64,000 nt of DNA from Lichenostomus cassidix. Lineage: Eukaryota > Chordata > Aves > Passeriformes > Meliphagidae. The DNA lies in contig CM039210.1 of assembly GCA_008360975.2 (NCBI GenBank), positions 17,507,007 to 17,571,006 of the forward strand, read 5' to 3'. Under the pieces are notes generated by a model. It made no database searches and was not told the origin of the DNA. It saw only the letters and a program-made list of their open reading frames with translations. This document shows positions 11,600 through 23,340 of this stretch, in pieces. The position numbers were made by a program, and so were the translations under genes. Position 1 is the first letter of the stretch; each line of letters opens with the position of its first letter.

Positions 11600-13140
11600 T
11601 ATGTTACATGTGGGGAAAGGAATTTCAGGAAGCTTTCTTTCTCTTCTCTCTTCTCTAGAGATATTATACATGCAGCTATCTGACACCCTCGATTATGGCT
11701 TACCTACTCCAGGAGGAAAGAAAAAGCAAAAAATATTACTGTAATAAATCTTATGACTTCTATTCAGGGAAAAAGCAAACACTCAGATATCCATAGGAAG
11801 CTGAGCAGTCTGCATCAGCAGAAATTGCAAGTGCTGCACACTGAACTAAAATCTCTGACACTTTACAGTGCACATTTTCTAGCTTTGCCTTTTCCCTACT
11901 ATTTCACAGGGGCCACTCATCACACCTGCTGATAAGGTCAAATGCAGGGTGGGTGATGAATCTGCACTGATTTTAGAAGGTTTTCCTGCCTGGTTGCAGA
12001 AAATATATATGCATGTTTCATCGAGAGAAATCCTTAAAGGGGGACTATGCACAAGTGTGTGCATTGTCTAGTGGAAAACAGCACAAAGGGGGTAAAACCA
12101 CAAAAAGAATTAATAACTATTGAGTAATAAGTAAATACTTTACCTAGAGTGCAATAGATTTCTTTTACTTACTTGAAGTATGTTTAAAGCAGTCAGTGAA
12201 TAATCTTTGCAGCATAACTTTAACATATGCAACCTTTTTGTAGAGTGGTTTGAGATTTAACTTTTGCTCCTTTTTCTCCCCTTGCACCCAAGAAAACCCC
12301 CAACAAAACAAAAACAAACACCCTTTAGAACACCGAGTGTGACATTTGGATTAAAGCAGAGATCTCCAACAGTGGAGAGCTTTGCATTTGGGCTCATGTT
12401 TTGAGGTTGTCATGCAGAATTCAGAACAGCAGAGAAATTTAAACCAGAAAAGAACAAATCAACATGTTCTTCCATGTTTAAAACAGAAAAAAGAAAACAA
12501 AACAAAGAAAAAAATCAGCTAAAACCTAAAAGTGACTCCAGGATTCCTCACGCCTTCAGATCCAGAATGTTTTGATTCCATGCTGTTTTAGAGATGCTTG
12601 CGAGACTTAGATCCAGATTTGGTATCAGACTTGGTGTCTTCTAAAGTTCAGGGCCAAATCTCGGCTATTGGTGAGGACAGAGTCTGTCTGGAGGAATATT
12701 TCACATATATATGCCTCTCAAATGTCCATGCTCAGCCAGTGCAGAGGAATGGCAACAGGAATCACAGTAACTTCCCTGTGCCATGTTGGTCGCCTGAGTG
12801 TGTTGAGCCGATAGCATTTGGCATCACTTACACTTGCAGAACCATGTGTGGTACAATGCTGCCAGTCCTTATTCTGGAGGAACCACATCTCGCCAGGCTT
12901 TTTGAGATAGAAAGACCCTTCCTAGTATACCAACTCTGTTGTACCCATGGGACACACTGTTTTACAGCAGCAGGGAATATGGCAAGTGAAATGAATTCCT
13001 AAAAAATGTGGAATATTCTTTGTGGTGCCGAGGATGAGGAGGAATTGTTGGTATGAATCCAGTACCAAGGCATATCTAGGGATGGAAATGATTCCATGGA
13101 AAGAGAAAAGAAACTCTGAACAGTGAGATTTATTACACTG
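11600..13140. other. Unassigned sequence
   Basis: Includes a 134-codon open frame on the plus strand at 12598-13002 with no recognisable domain and only scattered cysteines. The opposite strand is also open for a long way, so neither frame is convincing. No repeat match in the window. Confidence 0.4.
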
Positions 13141-13279
13141 GGATATTGTAGCAATGTGGTTCTTTAGGATTCCATGTGGCTTGCTTTGTTCCCCTGCCCT
13201 GTATGCTATTGGTTCATTTTGAAATATGAAAATTGAAAATTCCATCGAATTAGCTGTCTCTACCATGAAGGAACCATCT

Positions 13280-13720
13280 TGCCGTTTTTCGCCGCTTTTT
13301 TCTCCGTTTGCTGCTCCTCGCCGCTTTCCGCACGCCGCCGGGTCCTGCTGCGCTGGAGACCCTTCGAGCCACTGACGCCATCTCCCCCGCAAGCGGTGGG
13401 GCACTGCTCCAGCCGGAACCCCTGGGGGGGCCCCGTGCCGCATGCGGGGTGAGCTGGGCTGGGGCCGCTGCCGCTGCTGCATCCGCCTAGCCCCAAGGGA
13501 GCCGCGCCGCCGCCTGCCCCGCGCCCCCACAGGGCTGCCACCGCCCAGGGAAGACAGGGGCCGCTGACCACCGCCAGCCCCGCCGGTGGGGCGCCGCTCA
13601 CCAACGCGGTATAGCCCGCACCGCAGCGAGACCACGCGGCGCCTGCCATCTTAGCGGTGAGAGCCACTAAGTGGTGGCCATTTTAGGTCGCCGGCCGGCA
13701 GGATGGTGGGCAGGGCCACG
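13280..13720. promoter_or_regulatory. CpG-island-like block inside ERV
   Basis: About 440 bp very rich in G+C and CpG, in contrast to its AT-leaning surroundings. On the minus strand it holds several ATGGC cores typical of YY1 sites. A minus-strand frame (13260-13667) is open across it, but its composition is alanine, glycine and arginine rich with no domain, as expected from GC-rich DNA. It could be a captured host promoter or a divergent leader. Confidence 0.45.
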
Positions 13721-14599
13721 CTCGGACATCTGCTGCCTCCTGGGGAACTGTTATTTCAGTGGCGGGAGCCTTCTAGCCACCCAGGAGAGACCTTTATTTA
13801 GGAGGTCCCTGCAAATTCACAGGAATCTCTGCTGAAGCTGGATTAAGTTGCTGAGGGAATCAGGCTCAACATGGACTGGGGAACCGGGTTACATAAACCG
13901 TAGGCGCAGGTGAGGCGCTGGCTGGACTGTGAGCCGCGGGGACCAGGTTGACTCGCTTGGCCTGTGGAGATGAAGGCCACGGGGAGCGAGCAGGTTTGCT
14001 GATTTTGCTTGTAATGTTGGGTTGGTGACCAGCTGAGGCTGCAGGGACCATTTTATGTCCTTTTCGCGTCAGATTTTAGTTAAGGATTTTATTTTAATGA
14101 GTGCAATGTCGCGTTTTTATTTTCCCAGGTTTTTAAGCAGTTAGCAAACCTTCCTTATTTCCCAGCTAATTATTTTTGTGTTTTTCATTACACAGTTAGG
14201 TAGAGGTGAGCTTTGAGGGGCAGGCACCGTGGGGAGGTGGGAACTCCCTAGTTATCTCCCCCTCAAAAAGGAATGAACTTTTATCCCCTTCTTTTTGAGT
14301 TAAAATATTTTATTTCAACCTTTGGGGGGCTGCAAGGTGATCCCTATCAGTCCCCTTCCTGACCCCCGTTTTTAACTTTCCTTTCCCCACCTTCCTTTTC
14401 CCTCTAACCCTCAGGAGAGCTTCTAGCGAACTGCAAACTGTTTCTCTAAACACTGGGTTACTTACGTTTTCCCAGGCTTTTTGCTGGCTTCTCTTCACCC
14501 CTGCTAGAGGGAGACTGATCACCTCCTACTAGCCCTCACCCTAAACCCTCTATTCCTCACCCTCTTTTCCTACCCCCTCTTTCCCTAAACAGCCTTATA

Positions 14600-14830
14600 A
14601 CACCAGGGCTCACTTTCAAAATGGCGGAGGCCATGCTTCCGAGACCTTCTTCTTCCCAGAATGCTCAGTCCTTTCTGGCTGTGTGTAAGCTCCGCCCCTT
14701 CTCATATGTCAGCACGCTCCGCCCCCTCTACATCACAGGGCGGAGAAGCGTGGGAAAATCCCACCCCTAGGTTCCCACGCCAAAACCGGAAGTGCTGGGG
14801 AAGGGGAGGGGGAGGGCACAGCCGTCCTGG
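14600..14830. promoter_or_regulatory. Promoter-like motif cluster (YY1, GC boxes, ETS)
   Basis: AAAATGGCGG (14618-14627), two CCGCCCC boxes (14692-14698 and near 14720) and ACCGGAAGTG (14785-14794) occur within 180 bp. These are core YY1, Sp1 and ETS motifs, a set usual in housekeeping promoters. Activity is inferred from the motifs alone. Confidence 0.4.
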
Positions 14831-15272
14831 CCTCGGCAGCTGGCAAGAAGAATGAAGGGTGGATGAGAAATGTTTTTGTTAATTATGAGCAGTCAGTGTT
14901 TTCCATCAGACACTGACACCTACTCAAAAAGTAATAATTGTGTTCTGAGCTTTATTTCCCAAGCAAAAGGACCTTTCCCTAATGGCTCAAACAGCAGTCT
15001 GTGTTCCAATCAGCAACAGAAGCAACAGCCATCCAAGAACTGCTGTCCAGCTCTGCCAATTTGCTGCAAAGACATTCCAACTAGAAGAAACTTACCAGCA
15101 GCCAAGGGAAATGCATACCAACGGATATGGACTCAAATGACTTCATTTTTTTGATTCTGAAATCCCCTTAAACAATCCTATGGGTTCAAACCAATAGATT
15201 TAACTGTGTATAATTTTGATTGTATTTCAACAACTGCTTCATTTTTCTTTTATATAAACAGAAAGGGGGAAT

Positions 15273-15739
15273 TGCAGCAATGTGGTTCTTTAGAATTCCA
15301 TGTGGCTTCCTTTGTTCCCCTGCCCTGTATGCTATTGGTTCATTTTGAAATATGCATCTTGCTGTAGCTGAAACCTATTGGTGTGTACCCCTTGCCAGTC
15401 TTGCCTTCCTCCTCCTGGGACTGGCTCTGAGAGAGCCAGCCCTGCCCCCTTCCTTTCCCTTATAAGCCAATGTCTGCGTCAGCTCGAGGTCTGCATCTCT
15501 GAGCTGCTAGCCCTATTCCCGTCCCTGTTTTCCTCCCTCCCTCCTTTCCCTGCAACCCTCTCCCCTTACCCCAAATAAACCTCCCTGGCAGAAAAGAGAT
15601 GGGTCCAGTTCGTTCCTTCATCTCACTGCGTTTCCTGCTGAATTTCTGTGGCTACAAGACCCACGCCACGCCAAGAGGACCCCGGGGGCAGCCCGCCATG
15701 GACTCGGCTCCTGCAGCCCCCCCGGAGCCTGCTACATCA
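15273..15739 (+). mobile_element. 3' LTR of the 13-15.7 kb ERV
   Basis: 467 bp, TGCAGCAATG to CTGCTACATCA. It has CTATTGG boxes, a TATA-like CTTATAAGC (about 15459) and AATAAA (about 15574), all in plus orientation. The preceding polypurine tract fixes its start. A 119-codon open frame at 15599-15958 runs out of the LTR into flanking DNA and is not considered a gene. Confidence 0.75.
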
Positions 15740-15824
15740 GGATATAGCCTCCGAGAGGGAGGGATTGAAGACACATTGCTGGAATTGCTTAATGCCAGGT
15801 TGGACAAAACATTGGAGGATATAG

Positions 15825-16491
15825 TGATTCGCCCCAAGCAAGCCCGGAGACACTTCAGAGACAAAGTCAGAGAAATGGGTATTTGCTTTTATTCGGTGCA
15901 CCAGGTGTGCGGGGATTCTCTCCTCCAAACACACACCTCGGTACCTCCAAAGACATAGTGTTATAGGTAAAATTCATGAATATTCATCACATTCTGCAGG
16001 ATAGGAGTGGTTATACAAATTATTTCTTGTAAGTCATTAATATTATTCAGTGATTTCTTGTGCATGGCTTCAAAAGGATTCTTTTGTCCCCTTTTATCTT
16101 GATAAGATTAAGGGAATCCTGGTTTTATTTACATATTCTGCCTTATTGTGATAAATGAGTGAATAGTGAATGTAGTATGCTAAGAAATACATGGTAATAG
16201 ATGTCTTTTAAGCTGATAAGCCACAAAGCCAGAGATCAAGACGCCCTAAAGGAATAAAAAGAAACAGACCTAATGCATCCCAGGAAATCTGTAATCTAAA
16301 TTCACTCCTCCCTGAGAAGTTGTCAGCCACAACTTGAATTAGAGCTAAAGAAGACTTCAGCCTTCAGCCCTGAACCAAACCAGAAGGCTCAAGACAGGTG
16401 CTGTGCTGGTGAAAGGGGGCAAAGATCAAAGAAAGAGGGAAGGTTGAAGTATAAATAGATTTGGGTTATCTATTTGACCACTCCTTTCTCA
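15825..16491 (-). mobile_element. Solo LTR, family D (gammaretrovirus-like)
   Basis: Starts TGATTCGCCCCAAGCAAGCC and ends CCTTTCTCA, with 4-bp duplication ATAG at 15821-15824 and 16492-16495. The LTR at 47194-47694 is the same family. This copy has about 300 extra bp (about 16140-16455) that are absent from the other. A 4-bp duplication is usual for gammaretroviral integration. Confidence 0.75.
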
Positions 16492-16495
16492 ATAG

Positions 16496-17776
16496 AGAGG
16501 ATATATAGACACAGATTTTTAAGGCTAGAAAGAGACATTGTGATGACTTAGCCAAACCTCCTTCATGACTCATAACAGGGGATTTGCCCAAATGTATTCC
16601 TGTTACAAGTCCAATAGCTGTTGTACCCTAATGCATATCAGTTAGGAAAACACCCAACCTTGATTTAAAAGAAACTTTCATTTATAGATAATCTATTGCT
16701 ATGATAATCTGTTCTCATGATTCTTTATACACCCTATTAAAACTGTGGTCCATGTTTCTCATCTCAGTTTTTCTGCCTTTGGCTTCAAACCTGGAATATC
16801 TGCTAAACTGAAGTACCTTCTGTGGTCCTCTTTTCCCTATGTATTTTTAGTTCCTTAGATGTGTATCTCAGATGCTTGTAACACCAGGTTCATCTGTGCT
16901 TTAGCCAACCTCCCTTTCTCCTCTCAAGTAGCTCTTGGAAACACTTGTCTGCTGCCAACTTTTCCAATGCCAGTACTTCAAAAGAAGTACATTTTTAAAA
17001 GAAAGAGGCATAACTTTGCTCCCTTATTGATGTACAAATGCACTGTGAGGTCTGAAATGTGTACTTCCTGCTTCTGATTTACCCTGTGTGCCAAGCTGCT
17101 TGGATAGGGGACTGTATCTTTGGCATCAGTATTTTTATAGTTGCTCAACTCAAGCACACAGTCAGCAATTAAGAGGAAGCAATAACAGGGCTCGGAATGG
17201 TTGTGCTTTGTCAACATGTGTAGAGCAAAGAAATGTACTTAGATGAGTTACTAGAACAAGGGCAATTAAAAGGACAATGCTCTTAAGTGCTGGTAGTACC
17301 ACACCATTGATCTGCCTGGGCTCGATGCCTCCACTCCTAAGGGGAGCATGTGCATAGAAATCACTGAATTTCTGCACAAGTCCAAGAATTTAAGGGTTTC
17401 TCCAGATAAGATCCTCATCATATGATAAGCCAAATTCTGTTGCAGGAGAGTTATAAACTTTGGCTGTTCTAGATGTTAATCCCAGGCCTGAATTTATATT
17501 AGAAGGCTTTCTACCTGCCTATTCAACCTCATAGATGAAAGACCTGAATCTTACCCCTGATTTTTTAGGTGAGAAACCAGAGAAGTTTGGGAAGTCATTT
17601 AAGCACAAAGCTTTGCTTGGGGTGCTTTGCAATACCCTTTTCTAGACCACTGCTCCTTGCCTTCTCATTTTCTGATCTGTGCTGCTGTTGATTTACATGT
17701 GTAGAAGAGAAACCTAAACTTGGTGGGGGCCTTTAAATAATGCTGCTGTACCTTACTAAAACTGTAGTTAACTCGA
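16496..17776. other. No gene recognised
   Basis: AT-leaning unique-looking sequence. Open frames up to 79 codons on both strands overlap one another and show no domain. Confidence 0.5.
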
Positions 17777-18933
17777 TGTGCTGGTTTGAAAGTAAACCAG
17801 TGGGGAAAAATGAACCCCACTTAATTACCTTAAGAGACATTTCAGGTTGGAGTTACAATTTAAAAGAAAGATTACAATAAATTCAATGGTACACAGAAAA
17901 CTGGCTTTAACCCACAAAGTCAGTGTACAACTTGGCACCCTGTTGGTCAGGGTGATGGTCACAGTCTTATCAAGTGGTGGTTACAGTCCTGTTGCAATCA
18001 AAAGTGGTCCTGTGGAAGTTCTGGTCCTCCTTTGGACCTGTCGAGTGGTGGTGGTTGCAGCAGCTTGGAAAAAACCAAAGAGACCTCTGCTCTCTTCTTG
18101 CAGGATCCATCTTTATTACACACACTTCAGTATTTATGTTTCTTCTGTGGAAAAGCTTAGAGAAAGTTTTGGGAAGGCACAGCAGGAAAGACAAAATAGC
18201 CACACCACCAAGCACCCATAGAGTGGATGTCTCCGCCCTTATCAGTCATTCACGCAAACATGCTAACTCCTAGCGTTCCAGGTGGTAGAAGAAAACATTC
18301 ACACATGGTGTTTATGGCTGGAGTCAATCCTTTGGTGTGCACCTTTCCCAAGAGAACAAAGAGCCTTTATCAAAGTCGAGATAAAAAGTCGAGACAGGCT
18401 GCTGCTTTTACACGGAGCTTTCATCAATGTCCGGATGGCTGCAGCCAGCCTGTGCCTCTACAGTGGTGGTGTCCCAAGTCCCCAAACCCCAAGATTATAT
18501 ACGGTCAGGTTCAGGTGGGAATGTTCAGTACCTCCCCCAGGGTGGGGAGTTTCCCAATGGAATGATGTAATACGGTGAGTCATTGCAGTTGCCCATTCTG
18601 CTGGTGCCATTGAGTCCATTATGGCCCATTAGCAGACATGACCCACTCAGGATGGGTGGGACTGTACTGGTGCTTCCCCGGAGGGAGTTATCATGGATGA
18701 CTCATTGGTGTGAAGGAAAAGAAACACTACCTTGCCTCGCAGGGTTTGCCTCTTCTCCCTTATCTCATTTACACCCAGCTTGTAGTTTAAGGTGTCAGGT
18801 GTGCACTGGGCAACTACTGCAAACGATCCATCATTGACAGTTCATCAGAAATGACATAGAGGGGAGTATAATACACAGTTTGGTTACACCCACATGGTGC
18901 GTAAACTGGCACTCTTCTCCTGTAACCAGGACA
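17777..18933. mobile_element. Family A LTR, long copy with internal insertion
   Basis: Starts TGTGCTGGTTTGAAAG and ends CTGTAACCAGGACA, matching both ends of the solo LTR at 684-1163. Family A sequence is interrupted between about 18060 and 18450 by about 390 bp that contain a TTTATT signal and are missing in the short copy. No matching target duplication was found for the outer element (flanks CTCGA and CCTGG). Confidence 0.65.
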
Positions 18934-19306
18934 CCTGGTGCTGTTGTTGAGAAAATGAATGAGAAAGTTTTTGAAAGTATAAAATCAAGGGACAATTAAA
19001 TCTTGGTTTCAGCTCCCAAATGGATTTCTGCTGGAGATTCACACTTAATAAAACACAAGAGAATGCATTTTATTTTTGATACATAAATACCAGTAGTTGG
19101 GGACTGTGGCATTTAGAAGAGATAATCGCTCCACCAGAAAACTCACCTCATCCAAATTATGCATTCCAGTTGAGTCCCTTTTATGATCTGAGAAATTACT
19201 GTTTTCATAGTACACTAAATAAAACCTGCTATTGAGCTGGAGGTTTATTGGTAAATGTGATTTTGCCATAGCTGAGGAGGGAGGGGAGGAAGGAGACATG
19301 AGGGAT
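18934..19306. other. No gene recognised
   Basis: Unique-looking sequence with an 84-codon minus-strand open frame of no recognisable family. Confidence 0.5.
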
Positions 19307-19700
19307 TGTCCTGGTTTCAGCTAGGGTAGAGTTATTTTCTTCTCAGTAGCTGTTACAGCGCTGTGTGTTGGATTGGGAATGAAAATGGGGTTGATAACAC
19401 ACTGATGTTTTGGTTTTTTTCAAAGTCGTGTTTATCCTACGTGAAGGACTTTTTTCCTTGTATCCTGCTCTGCCCGTGAGGAGGTAGGCAAAAGAAACTG
19501 GGAGGGAGCATAGCTGGGACAGGTGACCCAAACTGAACCAAAGGGATATTTCACACCATAGAACATCATGCCCAGTATATTAACCGAGCGGAGTTATTCA
19601 GCAGGGAGGCAGATCTGGCTTCAGGAAGGGGGGTCTGGCATCAGTCAGCAGGTGGTGAGCAATTACATTGTGCATCACTTGTTTTTCCCTTTATAATATC
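19307..19700. mobile_element. Family E LTR fragment
   Basis: Begins TGTCCTGGTTTCAGCTAGGG, a start I know from a widespread avian ERV LTR family. Continues through 'TTGATAACACACTGATGTTTT' in part, and stops near 19700 where family C sequence begins. Confidence 0.6.
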
Positions 19701-19773
19701 AAGGTGGGCTTTGATGGTGCAGCTTTTCACGTCAATGTTTAAGCCATGAACTATAACATTTCAGTTGCTGACA
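19701..19773 (-). mobile_element. Family C LTR remnant (start of a 3' LTR)
   Basis: Contains the family C terminus 'TTTAAGCCATGAACTATAAC' and ends CTGACA. On the minus strand it is preceded by a purine-rich tract (CACGGGGTGGAA), as expected of a polypurine tract. The ERV body therefore lies to its right. Confidence 0.6.
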
Positions 19774-22440
19774 TTCCACCCCGTGGCTTAAACATAGTAG
19801 TAATTGTCTTTTCCTTCAGTTTACAGGTGATCCACAGGGGTGATACATATATAGTGGTTAGTAGGAGAAAAGATAGAAGAAGCAAAAGTAATAATGCGAG
19901 TAAACATATAGTGTACAGTAGCTATCTTAATTATAAAAAATATAAATCCAATTGCAATCATCAATTTAATCCTTATTACTAAGTGCCCCCACCCCATGAA
20001 TCCCAAGAATCAGTGTTCTTTAATGGGTAGTGGGTAGGAGGAATTCCACAATACTGTATCTCTTGGATGTTGGCTTAATATGTTTAGAAATGAGACATAG
20101 AATTACACAGCAGGTCTTAATTTTTAAATCCAATAGGGGGGTATCATCAGTAGATACACATATTAACTTGTCAGTCAGTCAAGTTTCAAGAGGATTCTCA
20201 GCTCCCATAGTACAATTGATAAACTTTGCACCCTGGTATAAATGTGAATGGGTTTGTTGAGGATGTGTGTTTACATACTTCAAAGGCTTTAAAATAGGTG
20301 TTTTTTCTTGACCACATCCACATTTAGTTGGAAGAATTTTATAGGTAAAATTCGTGTTCCACTAGGTAATTCTACACATCCCGAAAGATTAATTTTACCA
20401 TACAAAATTCACATACAAAAACATTTTCATGCAAAAGGTTCTCATGCAAACACATCAGGGCTATGTTCTGTTTTCCAGGGAATAGATTATAGCACTGTTA
20501 TAATTTAATCTTGACACAAAACAGAAACTGTGGCTTTATTATTGGTGGGATTAAAAATGAAATTAATTCCCTTTCAAATTTAGTTGTATTATCCCAAGTA
20601 ACTTTTTTTTTTTAATTTTAGTGGGCAAATTGCCTTCATCACATTCTGCACCCACAACTAAGGAGCATGTTTGGTGCAGAATGTGCTAGGGTCACCACAC
20701 TAACATAATTAAAAGAAGTGACGTAAAGTTAAAATACTCTCCTAGGTCATGTGGCAGGAAACTCAACAGCACATCAGAGATGTTCAGGTGGGAATAGTTG
20801 GTTGGCTTGACAGTTGGTAGAAGGCTTTTTTGCATTTTATCTATATTCTATTTGCAGTTCATGGCTGTCCCTCCTGGTTTAGAAAGGGGTATTCAACCAT
20901 TTTTCATGTAACATTTTCTTGTGTTCTGTTAGGATTCTTTAGTTCACCAATTAATAACTATGAAAAATTTAGCCAAATTTTAATAATTTTAGAGCCTTCC
21001 AAGGCAGAACTCGGAAGGTTAATACATATTTGTATGATTTCATATATTTAAAAATTCTTGTACCAACTCCAAGGATAAAATTGGTTGAGACTAATTATAC
21101 ATCCATAGGACCTTTAGCCATACCATTTTTTTTCTGTAAAAAGATAAAATAAGCTTGACAAAAAAATCAAACTTAACAATATGTAAAATGCTTTGACTAA
21201 TATTTGGTCTCCCAACAAGTCACTTGCAATGAAAACATGAATAAATTACAAACCTTAACAAACTGACAATACAAGCAATTATGGTGGCAATTTAAAGTTT
21301 CATTGGTTCCCACACAGCTCCATCTCATCTGTTGGCAGGTTCCTATAAAAGTGAAAATTCGGCCCACTACAGACCAATTATAAAAAGGAAGGGAAAACTT
21401 ATTGTATCTATCACAAGGGTGTCAGGGCCTAAGTGAAAAATTACCATCACATCTAGGCATAAATCTGCTGGCAGTTCCCCCACTCCCAAACTCGTTCTTC
21501 TGATCTTCAGTGCAGGGGTTGACATTCTTAGAAAAAGAAAAAAACCCAAAAAACCACAAACTTCCTAGGCAAAATATGCCTGAGTGAATCAAGTTGTTAA
21601 ACATCAACTTGATCTTTTTTAGGTGGAGTTTTAACTTTATGAAGTGCTTCCTGCACTGTTCGTGTGTTGCTTCCCCCAGCTTTTCAGTGGGGTCTCCTCT
21701 GATAAATTTCATGTTCTCTGGAGGGAGTGAGACTGCTTGTAAAAGTTTGGCAAATGCTGCAGCCTGTGAAATAAGGAGTGCTTTAGCCACTTGAGCTGGA
21801 TTTCTTTTGGGGTTTTTAGCAGGCTTTGCTTCTCGCCCTGGAGCCATGAATTACCCTTATCAGTTTTGCAGATAACATTTGCTCCTTTTACTCCAGTGAT
21901 TTTCACTTTGCATTCTGCCTAGCTTCTCAGCATCCCCCTGCATTTATATTGACTGAATTTCAATATCACCTGATTTATGGCCAGATTTTAATATTTCAGT
22001 AGCCATACATGGCACTGTTTTAGTAGCAGTTTGCCGACCCTCACCAGTTTTAATTAAGGGTCGACATGCTACTTCCTTGTTATCAGATTTCAATGTAAAC
22101 ATTATGTTTTGCTCTTTAGCAGAACAGTTTTGTTTACATTGTCTCAACTACTCCGCTGAACACAGCAAAAGGTCTGAGTTACAAGACCACATTTCAGAGA
22201 ATGTTGTGGGTTCTACATTCCACAGTTCTTCCCGTAAAATTCTCTCTCATTTGCATTACAAAGCTCTGCGTGAAGCCTTTGGACATGATCAAGTTCGGCA
22301 GCAAGCAATGCCTCTGCCTGAAGCCTTTTTCAACTCTCACTCCTGCCAGCAGGGTAGAGATTTGAGCAACAATCACTTAGATATTACACCAATTATTGGT
22401 GTATGGACGCCAGTCCATTGAATTAAAGGAGAGAACCAAA
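19774..22440 (-). pseudogene. env: Decayed ERV body (env region) of family C
   Basis: The position next to a family C polypurine tract and LTR start makes this the 3' part of a minus-strand ERV. Translation is heavily broken. Near 20590-20613 the minus strand reads a WDNTT-containing motif that aligns with the WDNAT motif of the envelope TM region in the provirus at 53-56 kb, and further weak similarity follows downstream. A 141-codon frame (21422-21847) and a 60-codon frame (22194-22376) remain open. The larger is lysine-rich and not identified. Assignment to env rests on short matches and is moderate. No pol motif was found, so either pol was lost or this is a 5'-truncated copy. Confidence 0.45.
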
Positions 22441-22444
22441 AGGT

Positions 22445-22890
22445 TCAAACTTCAACAACTTAGGAGTTGTTGAAGTAACATCCCTAATAACGACACTGGC
22501 CAGTATCAGTGACAAGTGGTCATTTATTCGCCAAGGATGTCCAATGAAACAGACTTACAGGGGTTTATATACACTGCAACTTTTACTCCCCTTCTTTTGA
22601 GTTCAGCCTACTATTTAGTCAGATACAGGTGTATTATGTTTCTTCTTGTTTTTCCGTGAAACAGTATTGCCATCTAACGTTCTTTTCTGGTAATTTTGAG
22701 GAGGGGTTGGGGGGAGATCTCCTCTTACTTCATCACCATCATCTTCCTCATGCCGTCCTCCAGATGACCTTTCAAACCTCACGCATGCGCTTTTTTAACA
22801 CAGTGGGTGGGTGGAGGGTAGAACAGGCCTCTTGCGTTTACCGAAAGCATCTCTGAGGCTTTGGTGAGATCAATTCGGCCAGCACTGCTT
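22445..22890 (-). mobile_element. Possible LTR
   Basis: Contains TTTATT (about 22511, AATAAA on the minus strand), a 'TTTATATAC' TATA-like element close by and a C/T-rich right half. No ends or duplication could be fixed. Confidence 0.3.
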
Positions 22891-22892
22891 TA

Positions 22893-23340
22893 GTGCTGTG
22901 CAGGATGACCCTTCTCACACCCGAGCCGGTGGAAGGCACAGATTCTCACTCACCCAGGGAGCTGGATAGCTCATGCGTTACCAGAGACAAAGAATCCAAA
23001 GCGCTTAGTCACGTGGGGTTCCAGAAGTGTTTTAATCTGAAGGGGTCCAGAGGTGAAAGAGGAAGAGAGACCCCAGGTATCCCTAGAAATAGGGATCCTC
23101 TGAGGGCCAGGGAAGAGAAGGTGGGGGGAACACCACAACCAATAGGGAGAAGGGAGGGGTGGAGTCAGGGGTTAGGTTACAGTCAATCAACATAGGAGGA
23201 TTTACATAGTCTGGGGAGGGACCATCTTATTCCCAAGGGGGTGTATTCAGACATCAGGATTTTTCCCACCAGCAAATTCCTGCTGTCATGGGACAACTCG
23301 GCCCCTCAGCAATTCCTGAGGTGGTCTCATCCACCACCAC
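22893..23340 (-). mobile_element. Probable LTR
   Basis: On the minus strand it runs from TGTGGTGGTGGATGAGACC (right end, 23340) to CCTGCACAGCA. A CCAAT-type box (CTATTGG complement near 23140) and an ATTAAA signal about 110 bp downstream are in the expected order. Flanks share CTTT but give no exact duplication. Confidence 0.45.

Larger units (their letters stand above)
13147..15739 (+). mobile_element. TSD-flanked ERV with CpG-island interior
   Basis: The 2.6-kb element is bounded by the 6-bp repeat GGATAT at 13141-13146 and 15740-15745. The first ~83 bp match the start of its 3' LTR and then break off abruptly after 'GAAATATG', so most of the 5' LTR is deleted. A polypurine tract (ACAGAAAGGGGGAAT) precedes the intact 3' LTR at 15273. 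No gag, pol or env motif is visible inside. Instead there is a CpG-rich block at about 13280-13720 and a promoter-like segment at about 14600-14830. Confidence 0.75.

Noticed and set aside
12598..13002. 134-codon plus-strand frame
   Set aside because: No recognisable domain and an overlapping open minus-strand frame; kept only as unassigned sequence.
12922..13667. Two long minus-strand frames over the CpG island
   Set aside because: GC-rich DNA is naturally poor in stops; residues are mostly Ala, Gly, Arg and Pro with no domain, and one frame crosses an LTR boundary.
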